NCBI GenBank assembly: GCA_013288215.1
Contig: JABDCI010000014.1
Span: 1 to 32,970 of the forward strand
DNA length: 32,970 nucleotides
Origin: Verrucomicrobiota bacterium
Lineage (GTDB): Bacteria; Verrucomicrobiota; Verrucomicrobiia; JABWAM01
Reading direction: 5' to 3'
Below the pieces are notes generated by a model. It did no database searches and was not told the DNA's origin. It saw nothing but the letters and a program-made list of their open reading frames with translations. Made by a program: the position numbers and the translations under genes. Positions 1 through 9,062 of the stretch are shown in pieces (the stretch's first letter is position 1; each line of letters opens with the position of its first letter).

Positions 1-2199
1 GGCATTGGCGGAGCCATTTTAAACGGGATGCTGTTGGCAGGTGTGATTGTTGTGGTCAAAGAAGGTTATGAAAAACGACAAGACTTTTTTAATAGCGCGC
101 TTGAAATCAAAAGATCGCAGGCTGGAGATGATGTCACCAGCCGTCGGATTTCCATTCCTAGGAACGCGTCGACGACCGCAGAATTTAACAAATCGTACGA
201 TCCGTGGTACGAGGAGGTGTTTTTCCAGAGTTATTCTAAGTTTGGGGTGCGAAATGAAAAATGGGACGCTGCAGTTCAGGAATTATTGAAGGCCCGGCTA
301 AAAAGCAAACGTGGTGATTCGAATATTTCGCGACAGGACCTGATCCTGATGGGTCGGAAGGTGCTGCAGCTGGGTTGCAATGATCCACTGGTCTTTTATG
401 TGTGTGGAGCTGAAAACGACGAACTTCCCTTCAAACGGGAAATGCTTTCAAAAGCTTTGGAAGGATTCGGTTCATCCACCTATCCGCACATCCTTCCTTT
501 TTTCGCATCTCTTCGTTTATCCGAGGTGGAAACCGAGTATCATGTGCCAGAGTCGCGCCTGAATGAACTTGATGCACGCGCCCTTGAGGATTTCAAGCAG
601 ATGTTAAGTGATTCAACATTTAAAGACGCTGAAATTCCGTTCCTGATCGACAATTTGGAAAACGGTGAACGATGGATGACGCAGTTCATCGAACGGCGTC
701 ACGAGGACCTTTTTTTGACCATCGAGGCTTCTTCTCGGCTTGAGTCCTGGGTGAAACACTTCTTTGCGGGAAAAAATTATATTCGTGAAGCGTGGCGCGC
801 ACGAGGGAATGGATGGGCAAGCACTGTCACTAAAAGGGGTTGGCAGGGATTTCATGACAATCTTCAAAAGGCGGAGAAAGAACTTACGGAGTCCTGGTGG
901 TTGAAACCTGATCAGCCCTATGCCGCCAATCTCATGTTGTCTGTTTGTCTTGGCGCCGACGGAGACGCACGTAGGAAATTGCGTTTGTGGTTTGACCGTG
1001 CTGTTGCCGCGCGTTGCGACTACATGCCGGCCTACCGTTCTTTTTTATGGGGCATGCGTCCCCGATGGCATGGCAGCATTGAAGACATGTTGCGCTTTGG
1101 CACGCGATGTGTGGAGACCGGGCGTTTTGATACATGCATTCCTTATTTCTATTTAACCGCACTTCGCAATGTGGATAGTGAAAAGGATCATGATGGCCAA
1201 ATTTTCTCTGACGAAACGGTCTATCAGAACGTAAGAACCATGTGCGAGGGGTATCTCGATTCGCCCACATTTGCTCCCTATAAGAAATTTTATCACTCAC
1301 AATATGCTGTTCTTGCTTATAAAGCGGGTGAGTACGAAGACTCTCAGACGCAGTTGGAGGCGCTTGGATTTGATCTCGATAAGGGAGTAGCTGATGACTG
1401 GAGCCAGGATTTCGCGAGAATGCCAGGCGAAGTAAGCGCGCTCACGAGTCCTGCCGCCGACCAGGTCCAAGATGGACTTGAAGCGCTCGGAACCTCCGAT
1501 TATGACAAGGCGATTGCGCGATTCGAATCCGCCGCCGCCGCCTTGAAGGAGGAGCCGCTCGCGCTCAAGTATGTTCAGGACACGCTTGCTGCGGCATGCG
1601 CGGAGCGTGATTTACAGAAGGGGGAATGGATTCCATTCATGCCGTCGGCGAATTTCTCGGGCTGGCAGATTGATCGCGGCACATGGAAAGTTCTCGAGGA
1701 TGGAGCCTTGCAAGTGCAGGCGGGAATTGAGGGGTTCATGATTCAAGCCTATCCCCGTGTCGGAACGGATTTCGAAATCGAAGGAGATGTTGAATTCGCT
1801 TCCAGTTCCAACGGAAAATATCAGGTGGGAATCCTGATGGGGGCTCTTTGCGGTCATAATGACAACTGGATCAGTTTTTTGCTCAAACGCAACCCGCTCG
1901 AAGGGGAAGTGGCCTATTTCACGCGTTATTTCTACAATACTCAAAATCGCCATCCCATACCCGTGCCGGACAAAAACCATTTTCTTATCCAAGCGTGGAA
2001 GGGAAAAGTGAACGCGTTCGTGAACGGCAAGCTTGTTGCGGAAGGATACTCCCCTCCCGTTAAAACTTGGGGCGAAAGCAATGCTCTTGGCCTCGGAGCT
2101 TATTACGATCAGAATGACGTCACAATCCAGTTTCGAGGCATGAAAGTGCGTCTCTTGAAATCCGCGCCTCTTCCGCCACCCATGGAAACAAAATTATGA
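1..2199 (+). CDS. Membrane-anchored protein with lectin-like C-terminal domain, 5' partial
   Basis: The reading frame is open from base 1, so the gene starts outside the window; the first ATG (28) lies inside a hydrophobic stretch (GIGGAILNG..LLAGVIVVV) that reads as a transmembrane helix followed by a charged stop-transfer segment. The long middle part is helical and rich in Trp and Arg, with a tetratricopeptide-like unit near codons 490-520 (DYDKAIARFESAAAAL). The last ~180 residues (from about FSGWQIDRGTWKVLEDGALQVQ) have the alternating beta pattern of a concanavalin A-like/DUF1080-type glucanase fold, with NDNWISFLLKR and FLIQAWKGKVNAFVNGKLV. In Verrucomicrobia and Planctomycetes this layout often follows an N-terminal Ser/Thr kinase or other cytoplasmic module, which would lie upstream of the window; that is inference. 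The C-terminal part should be outside the cytoplasm. No precise function can be given. Confidence 0.7.
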   Translation, partial: GIGGAILNGMLLAGVIVVVKEGYEKRQDFFNSALEIKRSQAGDDVTSRRISIPRNASTTAEFNKSYDPWYEEVFFQSYSKFGVRNEKWDAAVQELLKARLKSKRGDSNISRQDLILMGRKVLQLGCNDPLVFYVCGAENDELPFKREMLSKALEGFGSSTYPHILPFFASLRLSEVETEYHVPESRLNELDARALEDFKQMLSDSTFKDAEIPFLIDNLENGERWMTQFIERRHEDLFLTIEASSRLESWVKHFFAGKNYIREAWRARGNGWASTVTKRGWQGFHDNLQKAEKELTESWWLKPDQPYAANLMLSVCLGADGDARRKLRLWFDRAVAARCDYMPAYRSFLWGMRPRWHGSIEDMLRFGTRCVETGRFDTCIPYFYLTALRNVDSEKDHDGQIFSDETVYQNVRTMCEGYLDSPTFAPYKKFYHSQYAVLAYKAGEYEDSQTQLEALGFDLDKGVADDWSQDFARMPGEVSALTSPAADQVQDGLEALGTSDYDKAIARFESAAAALKEEPLALKYVQDTLAAACAERDLQKGEWIPFMPSANFSGWQIDRGTWKVLEDGALQVQAGIEGFMIQAYPRVGTDFEIEGDVEFASSSNGKYQVGILMGALCGHNDNWISFLLKRNPLEGEVAYFTRYFYNTQNRHPIPVPDKNHFLIQAWKGKVNAFVNGKLVAEGYSPPVKTWGESNALGLGAYYDQNDVTIQFRGMKVRLLKSAPLPPPMETKL

Positions 2200-2379
2200 A
2201 ATTCAACGGCGCCGATCGCAAATATTTAGAAATATTGTGACAAACGTTTCCTTCGCCAGATAGCTGCGCATCGATGGGAATGAGCGAAGCTGATGGAACG
2301 AACCTCTCAACACTCGATCCAGTACCCCAAATCGGCGTGTAGAAATTGAGAGCGGCCCTGGGATGCGGCCGCAAATTTG

Positions 2380-3285
2380 TTAGACCTTGCCACCATTTCC
2401 TATCTCTAGGAGCTGCTGCGCCTGAGACGCTAACTCGCGCCAGCGCTCACTTGCCATGCCCCAATCATAATTTTCGTAAAAGAGAGTTCCTTCGTGAGGG
2501 GATTTCAGAAAGTCGTACTTTGGGGCGGGACGGAAACGTTCGATGGAGGAAGAAAACGTGCGAAGGACATTTTTTTGTGTCCCATAACATTCGAACAGTT
2601 TTCTTTTCAGGAGCTGCTGTTGTGCCGAAAGGTTTGAGGTGCTGATGGGGTAACCTGGATGGGCGATGAATTCGGAGGTCGTTCGAGTGCCGGAAAAATT
2701 ATGATAAAACGTCATTTCTAAGAGAATAGGGGGAACGAAACCCGCTTCCACGAGCATTTGGCAGGCCGTGTGGGCAGCAAAAGCCGTCGCGTCATGGTCC
2801 GGATGTCCTCCCTCATACGGGTGCGTGAGAATAAGATCGAGTTGGAGGTTGTGGAACATTTTTGCCAGCACGCCCGACAGTTCAACGAGATGGAGCGAAG
2901 CTTCCTGGTCGATGTATCCGAGGCTAAAGAGGCGTTCTTTTGGGAAGCTGGCGAGCATCATGGCCCTTTCCAATTCCTCGTGGCGCGCCAGAGCGTAATC
3001 GCGTCGTTCGTTGAACCCATGAGTTCGCGCATCTTTCATGTTTCGCGGAGCGCCATCCGTGACGTGAATGATGAAGAGTTCGCGGAAACGCGGTAGTTGA
3101 GCTCCCATCCCAATCACTTCGTCATCCGGATGTGCCACGACGACAGCGATCGAGGGTTCACGTCCTTCAGGCCGTATTAAATCTGCAATGTAGGCAGCCC
3201 AGTTTGTCAGAGGATCGCATGAGGAGGCCGAACGGCGGACAGTGGGCCGGGGGTGGGTTTCCGGGGTGCTCACATCGGGCATCAT
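2380..3285 (-). CDS. PIG-L/LmbE-family N-acetylglucosaminyl deacetylase
   Basis: This is a zinc-dependent deacetylase of the LmbE/PIG-L family, which removes acetyl groups from N-acetylglucosamine-type sugars. The hallmark AHPDDE motif follows a hydrophobic strand (SIAVVVAHPDDEVIG), and the second metal-site motif is HPYEGGHPDHD about 100 residues later; both are intact. The family core starts roughly 40 residues after the ATG at 3285. The frame is open to a TTG at 3321, so the start is uncertain; neither start has a clear Shine-Dalgarno sequence. There is no signal peptide, so the protein is probably cytoplasmic. The subtilase-like gene lies just upstream on the same strand with a gap of about 60 bp, so co-transcription is possible, but no shared role is evident. 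The substrate cannot be read from the sequence. Confidence 0.85.
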   Translation of the reverse strand: MMPDVSTPETHPRPTVRRSASSCDPLTNWAAYIADLIRPEGREPSIAVVVAHPDDEVIGMGAQLPRFRELFIIHVTDGAPRNMKDARTHGFNERRDYALARHEELERAMMLASFPKERLFSLGYIDQEASLHLVELSGVLAKMFHNLQLDLILTHPYEGGHPDHDATAFAAHTACQMLVEAGFVPPILLEMTFYHNFSGTRTTSEFIAHPGYPISTSNLSAQQQLLKRKLFECYGTQKNVLRTFSSSIERFRPAPKYDFLKSPHEGTLFYENYDWGMASERWRELASQAQQLLEIGNGGKV

Positions 3286-3346
3286 GGCCCAATTTTCGAA
3301 ACTTTGAAAGTTCTGATCCAAGGAAACGCTTTTGGGAAAGGATGGC

Positions 3347-4675
3347 TTATCTCATTGGAAAAGCACTCCACGCGAGTCCGAACGTTTCGCTTTGCTTGGA
3401 TGGATTGTGCACCTCGAGGCGATAATCGCCGATTTGAAGCTCTTTTACAAAAAGATGCTGAAAATTATCCGCCTGACTCACGCTGATTGCGATTTCATGA
3501 TCCTCACGGAGAAGTCTGAGTTCCAAGGGAACTAAAACGGCGAGTGAATCTTGTATGTGGCGATTCCATGCGATCGTTGCTGTGAATGAAGATGGGTCCT
3601 TGAGTGTGAAGGAATATTTTTTTGTTTCGTCGGATGAAATGTTTTCAAGATTCCAGCCTGCGTCCTGATTGCGATCAACCTTTGAGCCATTTTGGAATAG
3701 ACGCAGCGCTGCTGTCACGTTCAGGACGCCGGCTCCCTGGCGCGTGTCAAGAGGGGCTTCCTCCGTATGGGCCCATGTGATTCCTTTAGTGGCAGAACTC
3801 ATGAGAATGGCTTTAACGACCCTGGGGTCGGATCCTTGGGACGTTTCGGGGCGCCGCAGGGCGAGATCCATCACCAGCGCGCTCGCGCCGCTCACAAACG
3901 GCGCGGAAAGGCTTGTCCCCGCGATCGTTCCCATGATGCGATGCATTTGATTCGTGAGGACTACTGGAGAGCCCCGTTGATAATAAAAGTAGGAGCCCGT
4001 AATGGGCGCGACGAGTTCCGGCAAAGACCGTTTTTCGAATAGACCACCGGGAAAGCTTGGATCGCCGCTTTCAGGATCACACGCGCCGACGCAGATTCCA
4101 TTGAACATGGTGGAGGGAGTGTGACCAACACCCCCATCTGGCCCATCGCTTCCATTGACAAAAAGAATATGATGCTCGTCAGCATAGGCATCGAGGAGCA
4201 AGTCAAGGGCTGGCACCTGTCTCGACAGAGAGAAACTTTGATTGATAATACGAACATCGACCGGCTTGTTCTCCTGAACCCAGGTCTTTAAGAAGGAACC
4301 AGCATCGCCAAAAAAAACGTGCCGAATACCGGGAGCCACTCCCTGATAAAGGAGGCTATTGCCGAAAAGAATCGAACCTACCGCCGTGGAATGTTCCTGG
4401 GATGATCCGCCCGTGAGCCCTTCGAACTCTTTTCCCTCAAAGATGGGGATTTCGGGATCAACCCGTCCGCCGCCCGCTTCGAGTTCTGCGATAGAAATAG
4501 GCGATCCCGTGACTCCGATTTCCTGTACAAATGGAGTATGACATTGAACAAGTCGAAAACCGAGCTCGGGCAGGGAAACAGGTTCGGCTGCCGAAATGAG
4601 ATCCAACCATGCCATCACCAAAAGAAAGGCAATGAATCGAGCTGAAAGGTGAGGTGCCAAGCGGCAATCGTACAT
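3347..4675 (-). CDS. Exported subtilase-like protein (S8 fold) with altered catalytic residues
   Basis: The start at 4675 is chosen because AAGGAACG lies about 10 nt upstream and it places a signal peptide (RFIAFLLVMAWLDLISAA) at the N-terminus; the frame extends to a TTG at 4726. The catalytic Ser block GTSLSAPFVSGASALVMD and the His block (EHSTAVGS, His95) are typical of peptidase family S8. The Asp block reads ISIAELEAGG, placing Glu66 where subtilisins have Asp. The oxyanion-hole region reads VNGSDGPDGG, where AAGNEG is usual, so the Asn appears to be Ser. The last ~100 residues resemble the beta-sandwich that often follows secreted subtilases. The protein is probably periplasmic or secreted. 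Activity is uncertain: it may be an unusual protease or a degenerate, non-catalytic homolog. Confidence 0.8.
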   Translation of the reverse strand: MYDCRLAPHLSARFIAFLLVMAWLDLISAAEPVSLPELGFRLVQCHTPFVQEIGVTGSPISIAELEAGGGRVDPEIPIFEGKEFEGLTGGSSQEHSTAVGSILFGNSLLYQGVAPGIRHVFFGDAGSFLKTWVQENKPVDVRIINQSFSLSRQVPALDLLLDAYADEHHILFVNGSDGPDGGVGHTPSTMFNGICVGACDPESGDPSFPGGLFEKRSLPELVAPITGSYFYYQRGSPVVLTNQMHRIMGTIAGTSLSAPFVSGASALVMDLALRRPETSQGSDPRVVKAILMSSATKGITWAHTEEAPLDTRQGAGVLNVTAALRLFQNGSKVDRNQDAGWNLENISSDETKKYSFTLKDPSSFTATIAWNRHIQDSLAVLVPLELRLLREDHEIAISVSQADNFQHLFVKELQIGDYRLEVHNPSKQSETFGLAWSAFPMR

Positions 4676-4989
4676 GATTGTTTTTCGTTCCTTGCGATGT
4701 GTGACGGGCATGACGAACGATATCAAATCCAGTCATTTTCCGAAGCAATTCAAGCTTAATAAAGAAGAGAGATTTCAGGGTTAAATTCGGCCGGCATGGA
4801 TGGCGGCATCCGACACTCAACGTGAAAGTGGCTTCTAAGTTGAGGAGAATGTTGAAATGTCGTCCATGACAGGGGCAGCAAGGGCTGTCTCTTGTTATTG
4901 TGAGAGATCCAACAGCCTTACTCAGTTCAAGATCCTTTTGTGCTTATTCGAGCACAAAGTCAGGGCTAACCTTAAGGTACCTTTCGGTC

Positions 4990-6942
4990 ATGCTGACGAT
5001 GAGCCCACGATATAATTTGAAAAACGCAAAGGAGTATTTTGAGCAGCATTTACAGAGGGGAGATTGCCACATAGAAGGCCAGCGGGTGATGGGTCAATGG
5101 TTTGGCAAGGGTGCGGAGCAATTGGGGTTGTCTGGAGTGATTCAAGCAAATGAGTTTTTGAGTCTGTGTGAAAATCGTCACCCGCAAACAGGCAAACGGT
5201 TGACGCAACGACAGAATACAACTCGGCTGGAAGTGGGAAAGGATGGCGTTGGGCATAAGCGGCTCAATCGGCGCATATTTTACGATTTCACATTGTCACC
5301 GCCCAAATCAGTTTCCGTTGTCGCCTTCGCAGGCAATGACCCGCGGATTATTGAAGCACATGATAAGGCGGTGCACCCCGTCTTGAAGGAGCTTCAGACT
5401 TACGCTGCAACCCGTGTTCAAAGGCAGAAACAAAATTTGCGCCGGATCACAGGCAATTTTGTCGGCGCAATCTTTCGGCACGACACGTCCCGAGCCTTGG
5501 ACCCGCATTTGCATAGTCATTGTATTTTATTCAATGCGACTCAGGATACTGTCGAGAATCGATGGAAAGCCCTGGAACTTTACCAAATATTTTGTGCGCA
5601 GAAGTTCGCTGAGAATCTCTATTATCACGAACTCGCGAAAGCGTTGGTTGGATTCGGTTATCTCATTCAAAATAGGCCTCGAGGGGATTTCGAGATTGAG
5701 GGTGTCTTGCAAGAATGGATCGACCGATTTTCCAAACGGCACCGGGAGATTGATGAGAAAACACGGGAACTGCTCGCTCGGAAGCCGGAGAAGGCCCGCC
5801 TTAATTTGTCTAAAATTCGGGCGAATATCGCCCACCGCAACCGGAGACGGAAGATCAAGGATATTGATCCGACCGAATTGCAATTACTCTGGAAAAAACA
5901 GCTTTCATTAAGAGAGCGGAATCGACTCCACCGGCTCCATCGTCATTCTCTGACGGTTTCCGGAACACAATTCGTGACAGCAAAACAAGCCGTGAAATGG
6001 GCGGAAGAACGTCTTTTTGAACGCCGCTCAATCGTCCACGAGCACGAGCTCTGGCGTTACGCTTTAGAACACGCAAGAGGCCAAAACGTATCACTCTACG
6101 AGATACAAGCCATCACCCGTGAACGCGATTACGTGCGCGACATGCGATTTTGGGGCAAAGTCACCACAAAGGAAACCATTCAACGTGAATGGAATATTGT
6201 GTGTCTGGCACAAGACGGAATCAGGCGGTATCTTCCTTTTGCTTCCGAAGGTTTCTCTTCAAATGAGTTGTTAAATGCGGAGCAACGTCAGGCAGCCGAA
6301 CAAATTCTGTCATCGCGGGATTTTGTGACACTGTTCTGTGGTGGTGCGAGTCGCGTCAAGAGCGACACCCTTCGGGAGGTCTGTTCAACACTCAAGCATC
6401 TTGGGTATATGGTTCAGATTCTCGCGCCAGAAAATCAGCAGGCGGCTGATTTGCAAGCCGAGGGTTGCGGCCGAGCTCAAACAGTCAGTGCCTTTCTCAC
6501 ACGCCGACGCATGCCTCCGGGTTCGGTTGTTCTCGTAGATGAGGCCGGACGGATTGGCGGGGGGCAAATGTTGCAACTCCTTTTGTTCCTCAGAGACAAT
6601 CGAAGTCGTGTCATCCTGTCCGGCGATGCTCGCCAGCGCGGGGTTCTCAAAGCAACAGACGCTTTCAGAGCACTCGAAAAGCACTCAGGTCTCCAATCTG
6701 TTCAATGGATGAACACCCTTCGTCAAAACGTTGCTCGTTCAGGGGGCGGCATTTTAGCTCTGGATATCACCGAATCCAAGGAGAGCTTCGCTCATCGGCT
6801 GGCAAGAATTTGGAAGCGCGACCTTGCTTATGTTTTAAACGTTCAACATTCGCAGCGGTCATCTATAACGCATCAGACCGAAATTATTCAACTTTCTGAA
6901 ACCCGTCAAAACATGAATTTCAGTCGCGGAATCGGGACATGA
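4990..6942 (+). CDS. MobF (TrwC/TraI)-type relaxase-like protein, truncated and decayed
   Basis: MobF relaxases nick and covalently hold plasmid DNA at oriT and carry a C-terminal RecD-like helicase. Here the N-terminal relaxase domain keeps the three-histidine metal site (HDTSRALDPHLHSH, residues 164-177) and the block QWFGKGAEQLGLSG. The first tyrosine region is AKEYFEQH, but the second, usually DDYY or NYY, reads GDCH, so only one candidate catalytic Tyr is left. The helicase Walker A reads GGASRVKSDT (451-460): Lys is kept but the loop glycines are lost. Walker B (VVLVDEAG) is present. The protein ends soon after MNTLRQN and so lacks the last helicase motifs; about 650 aa compares with about 970 in TrwC. 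The start at 4990 has AAGG 12 nt upstream; the frame is open to 4900. No coupling protein, T4SS or oriT is visible. It overlaps the next gene by 4 bp. Confidence 0.8.
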   Translation: MLTMSPRYNLKNAKEYFEQHLQRGDCHIEGQRVMGQWFGKGAEQLGLSGVIQANEFLSLCENRHPQTGKRLTQRQNTTRLEVGKDGVGHKRLNRRIFYDFTLSPPKSVSVVAFAGNDPRIIEAHDKAVHPVLKELQTYAATRVQRQKQNLRRITGNFVGAIFRHDTSRALDPHLHSHCILFNATQDTVENRWKALELYQIFCAQKFAENLYYHELAKALVGFGYLIQNRPRGDFEIEGVLQEWIDRFSKRHREIDEKTRELLARKPEKARLNLSKIRANIAHRNRRRKIKDIDPTELQLLWKKQLSLRERNRLHRLHRHSLTVSGTQFVTAKQAVKWAEERLFERRSIVHEHELWRYALEHARGQNVSLYEIQAITRERDYVRDMRFWGKVTTKETIQREWNIVCLAQDGIRRYLPFASEGFSSNELLNAEQRQAAEQILSSRDFVTLFCGGASRVKSDTLREVCSTLKHLGYMVQILAPENQQAADLQAEGCGRAQTVSAFLTRRRMPPGSVVLVDEAGRIGGGQMLQLLLFLRDNRSRVILSGDARQRGVLKATDAFRALEKHSGLQSVQWMNTLRQNVARSGGGILALDITESKESFAHRLARIWKRDLAYVLNVQHSQRSSITHQTEIIQLSETRQNMNFSRGIGT

Positions 6943-7295
6943 ATGCTTCTTTTTCCTGTTTCAAGCTGAGTCGTGCGGTGATGGGCGAGCATGTGCCCCT
7001 TGATCATCTGCGGCTCGAACTGAATTCGTCTTGTTTTTATTTGCTTTCATACCATCACATGGAAATCGCCAAATTTGAGTTTGTTCAGGACTGCGACACC
7101 CTGACGATTTCGTTCCTCAATCATCGGGTGCGCATGACAGGAAAAAATTTGCGTGAGTTGGCCATTGCCATTCAGAGTCGTTCTGTCGAATCAATCAAGC
7201 CGATAGCTGGACGGTATGGTGCTGCGGTGGGTAGTGAAACTGGTTTTGTCGAGGCCATCGAGATTGAGCCGACTAACAACTCGCATAGCGCATGA
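6939..7295 (+). CDS. Hypothetical protein coupled to the relaxase-like gene
   Basis: This 118-residue protein begins in an ATGA overlap with the stop of the relaxase-like gene, so the two are probably translated together. It is soluble, with no signal peptide or membrane segment. The central part (MEIAKFEFVQDCDTLTISFLNHRVRMTGKNLRELAIAIQSR) alternates short strands and a helix, like a small DNA- or protein-binding fold. I do not recognise the family. The position suggests it is an accessory to the relaxase-like protein, but this is inferred from gene order only. Confidence 0.6.
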   Translation: MNASFSCFKLSRAVMGEHVPLDHLRLELNSSCFYLLSYHHMEIAKFEFVQDCDTLTISFLNHRVRMTGKNLRELAIAIQSRSVESIKPIAGRYGAAVGSETGFVEAIEIEPTNNSHSA

Positions 7296-7355
7296 GAACC
7301 TGAACCTGAGTGTGCCTAGGATTATAGGGCAGCCATCTTCTCGAAGACTGTGAGA

Positions 7356-8423
7356 TCAGCGCGCTGCGGCACGAAGGATGGTCTCAGTCGTAGTCCAATT
7401 GATGCACGGATCGGTGATGGAAATTCCATGTTTGAGTTTAGCGCGATCTGCACTAAAGGGTTGGTTTCCTTCCTCGAGAAAGCTTTCCAGCATAGCTCCG
7501 ACAATGGGACAATGCTTCTGTCTGCGTTGATCGAGGATATTTTCCCAAACCTCCACCTGTCGATTGTGCTCTTTATTGGCGTTGGCATGACTGCAATCGA
7601 TCATCAAGACAGGGGGAAGTTTGACGGCGCGTAATGTTTCCACAGTGTTTGTGAGAAATTCAGTATGATAGTTTGTGCCCTGGCGGCCGCCCCGCAGAAC
7701 AAGATGACAAGATGTGTTGCCAGTCGTTTTGATGACACTCGTATTGCCCTCTTGATCAATCCCCAAGAAACTGTGAGGTGTTCGGGCGGCACGCATGGCA
7801 TCAATCGCTGTTTGGACGTTTCCATCCGTGCCATTTTTAAAGCCTACTGGCATTGACAAGCCGCTGGCCATTTCACGATGGGTCTGGGACTCTGTCGTGC
7901 GGGCGCCGATGGCAGCCCAGCTAATCAGGTCTCCAATGAACTGCGGCACGATTGGATCAAGAAATTCCGTGGCTGCAGGCAAGCCCATCTCTGTAATTCG
8001 CCGCAAAAGATTTCTTGCGATGACAAGTCCTTTCGCCACATCGCAGGATTCGTCCAAATCGGGATCGTTGATCAATCCCTTCCATCCCGTTGTTGTACGG
8101 GGCTTTTCAAAATAAACACGCATGATGATGAACAGATGCTTCTGGACTTCTTCACGCAACGCAAGCAAACGGCGTGCATAATTCAGAGCGGCTTCGGGAT
8201 CATGAATGGAACATGGTCCGATCACGATCAACAGCCGTGGATCTTCACCCAGCAGAATTCGTTCAACCCCATTGCGTCCTTCATACACTGTTTTGGCGGA
8301 GATAGGGCTGATGGGGAATTGCTTTTTGATGGTAGTTGGAGGAATGAGACGGGACACGCTTTTAACACGTGTGTTCTCAATCTGAGGAAATTTTGCTGCC
8401 TGTTCTGTATTGGGAGACGACAT
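7356..8423 (-). CDS. aroG: 3-deoxy-7-phosphoheptulonate synthase (class I DAHP synthase, AroG type)
   Basis: The enzyme condenses phosphoenolpyruvate with erythrose 4-phosphate to DAHP, the first step of the shikimate pathway to aromatic amino acids, in the cytoplasm. The 355-aa length equals that of the E. coli AroG/AroF/AroH family. Diagnostic stretches are present in order: LIVIGPCSIHDP, MRVYFEKPRTTTGWKGL, INDPDLDESCDVAKGL, LPAATEFLDP, WAAIGARTTESQTHREMASGLS, GFKNGTDG, HLVLRGG and MIDCSHAN. The ATG at 8423 begins a sequence that matches the family N-terminus. The allosteric type (Phe, Tyr or Trp) cannot be decided by eye. On the minus strand an inverted repeat (AACCACG at 8464-8470 with CGTGGTT at 8425-8431) brackets the start region and could fold the leader. 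It marks the conserved left border of the accessory region. Confidence 0.95.
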   Translation of the reverse strand: MSSPNTEQAAKFPQIENTRVKSVSRLIPPTTIKKQFPISPISAKTVYEGRNGVERILLGEDPRLLIVIGPCSIHDPEAALNYARRLLALREEVQKHLFIIMRVYFEKPRTTTGWKGLINDPDLDESCDVAKGLVIARNLLRRITEMGLPAATEFLDPIVPQFIGDLISWAAIGARTTESQTHREMASGLSMPVGFKNGTDGNVQTAIDAMRAARTPHSFLGIDQEGNTSVIKTTGNTSCHLVLRGGRQGTNYHTEFLTNTVETLRAVKLPPVLMIDCSHANANKEHNRQVEVWENILDQRRQKHCPIVGAMLESFLEEGNQPFSADRAKLKHGISITDPCINWTTTETILRAAAR

Positions 8424-8585
8424 GCGTGGTTCCTGGCAGCAGAGCAGGGTCTCTAGGCTACGAAACCACGTTTGGCTGTCGTAGCGCAGCGAGCACGACT
8501 CTCTGCTTGTTGCATTATGCTTTGTGAACGGTCACGTATCCATTCCAAAGTTCTGGGCCTCACCCGCTCAGTCATCAACAATTTT

Positions 8586-8680
8586 TAAAGTGGTGCGCCC
8601 AATGATTCCCAGTTTGAACTCTATCGTCTGTTGGCTAAAGGAAATAGAGGCTTTCCGACAAGCTCAACTGTCCCTTGCGG
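8586..8680 (+). repeat. Repeat copy A: tRNA-Arg 3'-end plus conserved cassette end
   Basis: TGGTGCGCCCA (8591-8601) equals the last 11 nt, CCA included, of the tRNA-Arg gene at 23434-23510 in the same orientation, and the preceding TTTTTAAAG resembles the tRNA's own downstream flank. The following ~80 bp are nearly identical to copies at 19467 and 22414. The frame RPMIPSLN..IVCWLKEIEA is open across it. It ends just before the vapC stop codon. I interpret it as an attR-like cassette boundary. Confidence 0.8.
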
Positions 8681-8684
8681 TATT

Positions 8685-9062
8685 CTAAGGCTCAAAGATT
8701 TTGAGGCGAAGTTCTTTGAGCGCTTTGAAGTGCTTTTGGTTTCCTGTACAGAGAGTCAGTCCATGCTCGACTGCTGTTGCGGCAATGATTGCATCTCCGG
8801 CTCGCAGACCATTTGAAAGTGTGTATTCCTCCACGTAGACGGCAGCCCGATAGCCTGTGTTCTCGGTCATTGCCAATGTTTGAAATCCAAACTCCTTGAG
8901 AAAGTCGACGACGTATTTGTGCTGCTTCTTGTCTTTGGCCCCTTGAAGCAATTCCATATACGTATAAATCGAAAGGAATCGCTCAGATTCTCCATCTACA
9001 AGTCGAGCGGCTTTTTCGTTTCCGCGTTGGATCCAAATGAGAATATCTGTGTCAAATAGCAC
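8685..9062 (-). CDS. vapC: VapC-type PIN-domain ribonuclease toxin
   Basis: PIN-domain toxins of VapBC systems are Mg-dependent RNases that cut tRNA or rRNA. The acidic site is complete: Asp4 and Asp6 (MLFDTDILIW), Glu37 (YMELLQGAK) and Asp90 (RAGDAIIAATA), with the typical late TGNQKHF block (106-112). The 125-aa length is usual. The start codon is GTG at 9062, supported by GGAGG 8 nt upstream, and lies inside the antitoxin gene (11-bp overlap), as expected for coupled toxin-antitoxin translation. Repeat copy A directly follows its stop codon. The toxin appears intact. Confidence 0.9.
   Translation of the reverse strand: MLFDTDILIWIQRGNEKAARLVDGESERFLSIYTYMELLQGAKDKKQHKYVVDFLKEFGFQTLAMTENTGYRAAVYVEEYTLSNGLRAGDAIIAATAVEHGLTLCTGNQKHFKALKELRLKIFEP

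Noticed and set aside
8424..8480. Riboswitch or attenuator in the aroG leader
   Set aside because: Only one long-loop inverted repeat is visible, with no leader peptide rich in aromatic codons and no terminator hairpin.
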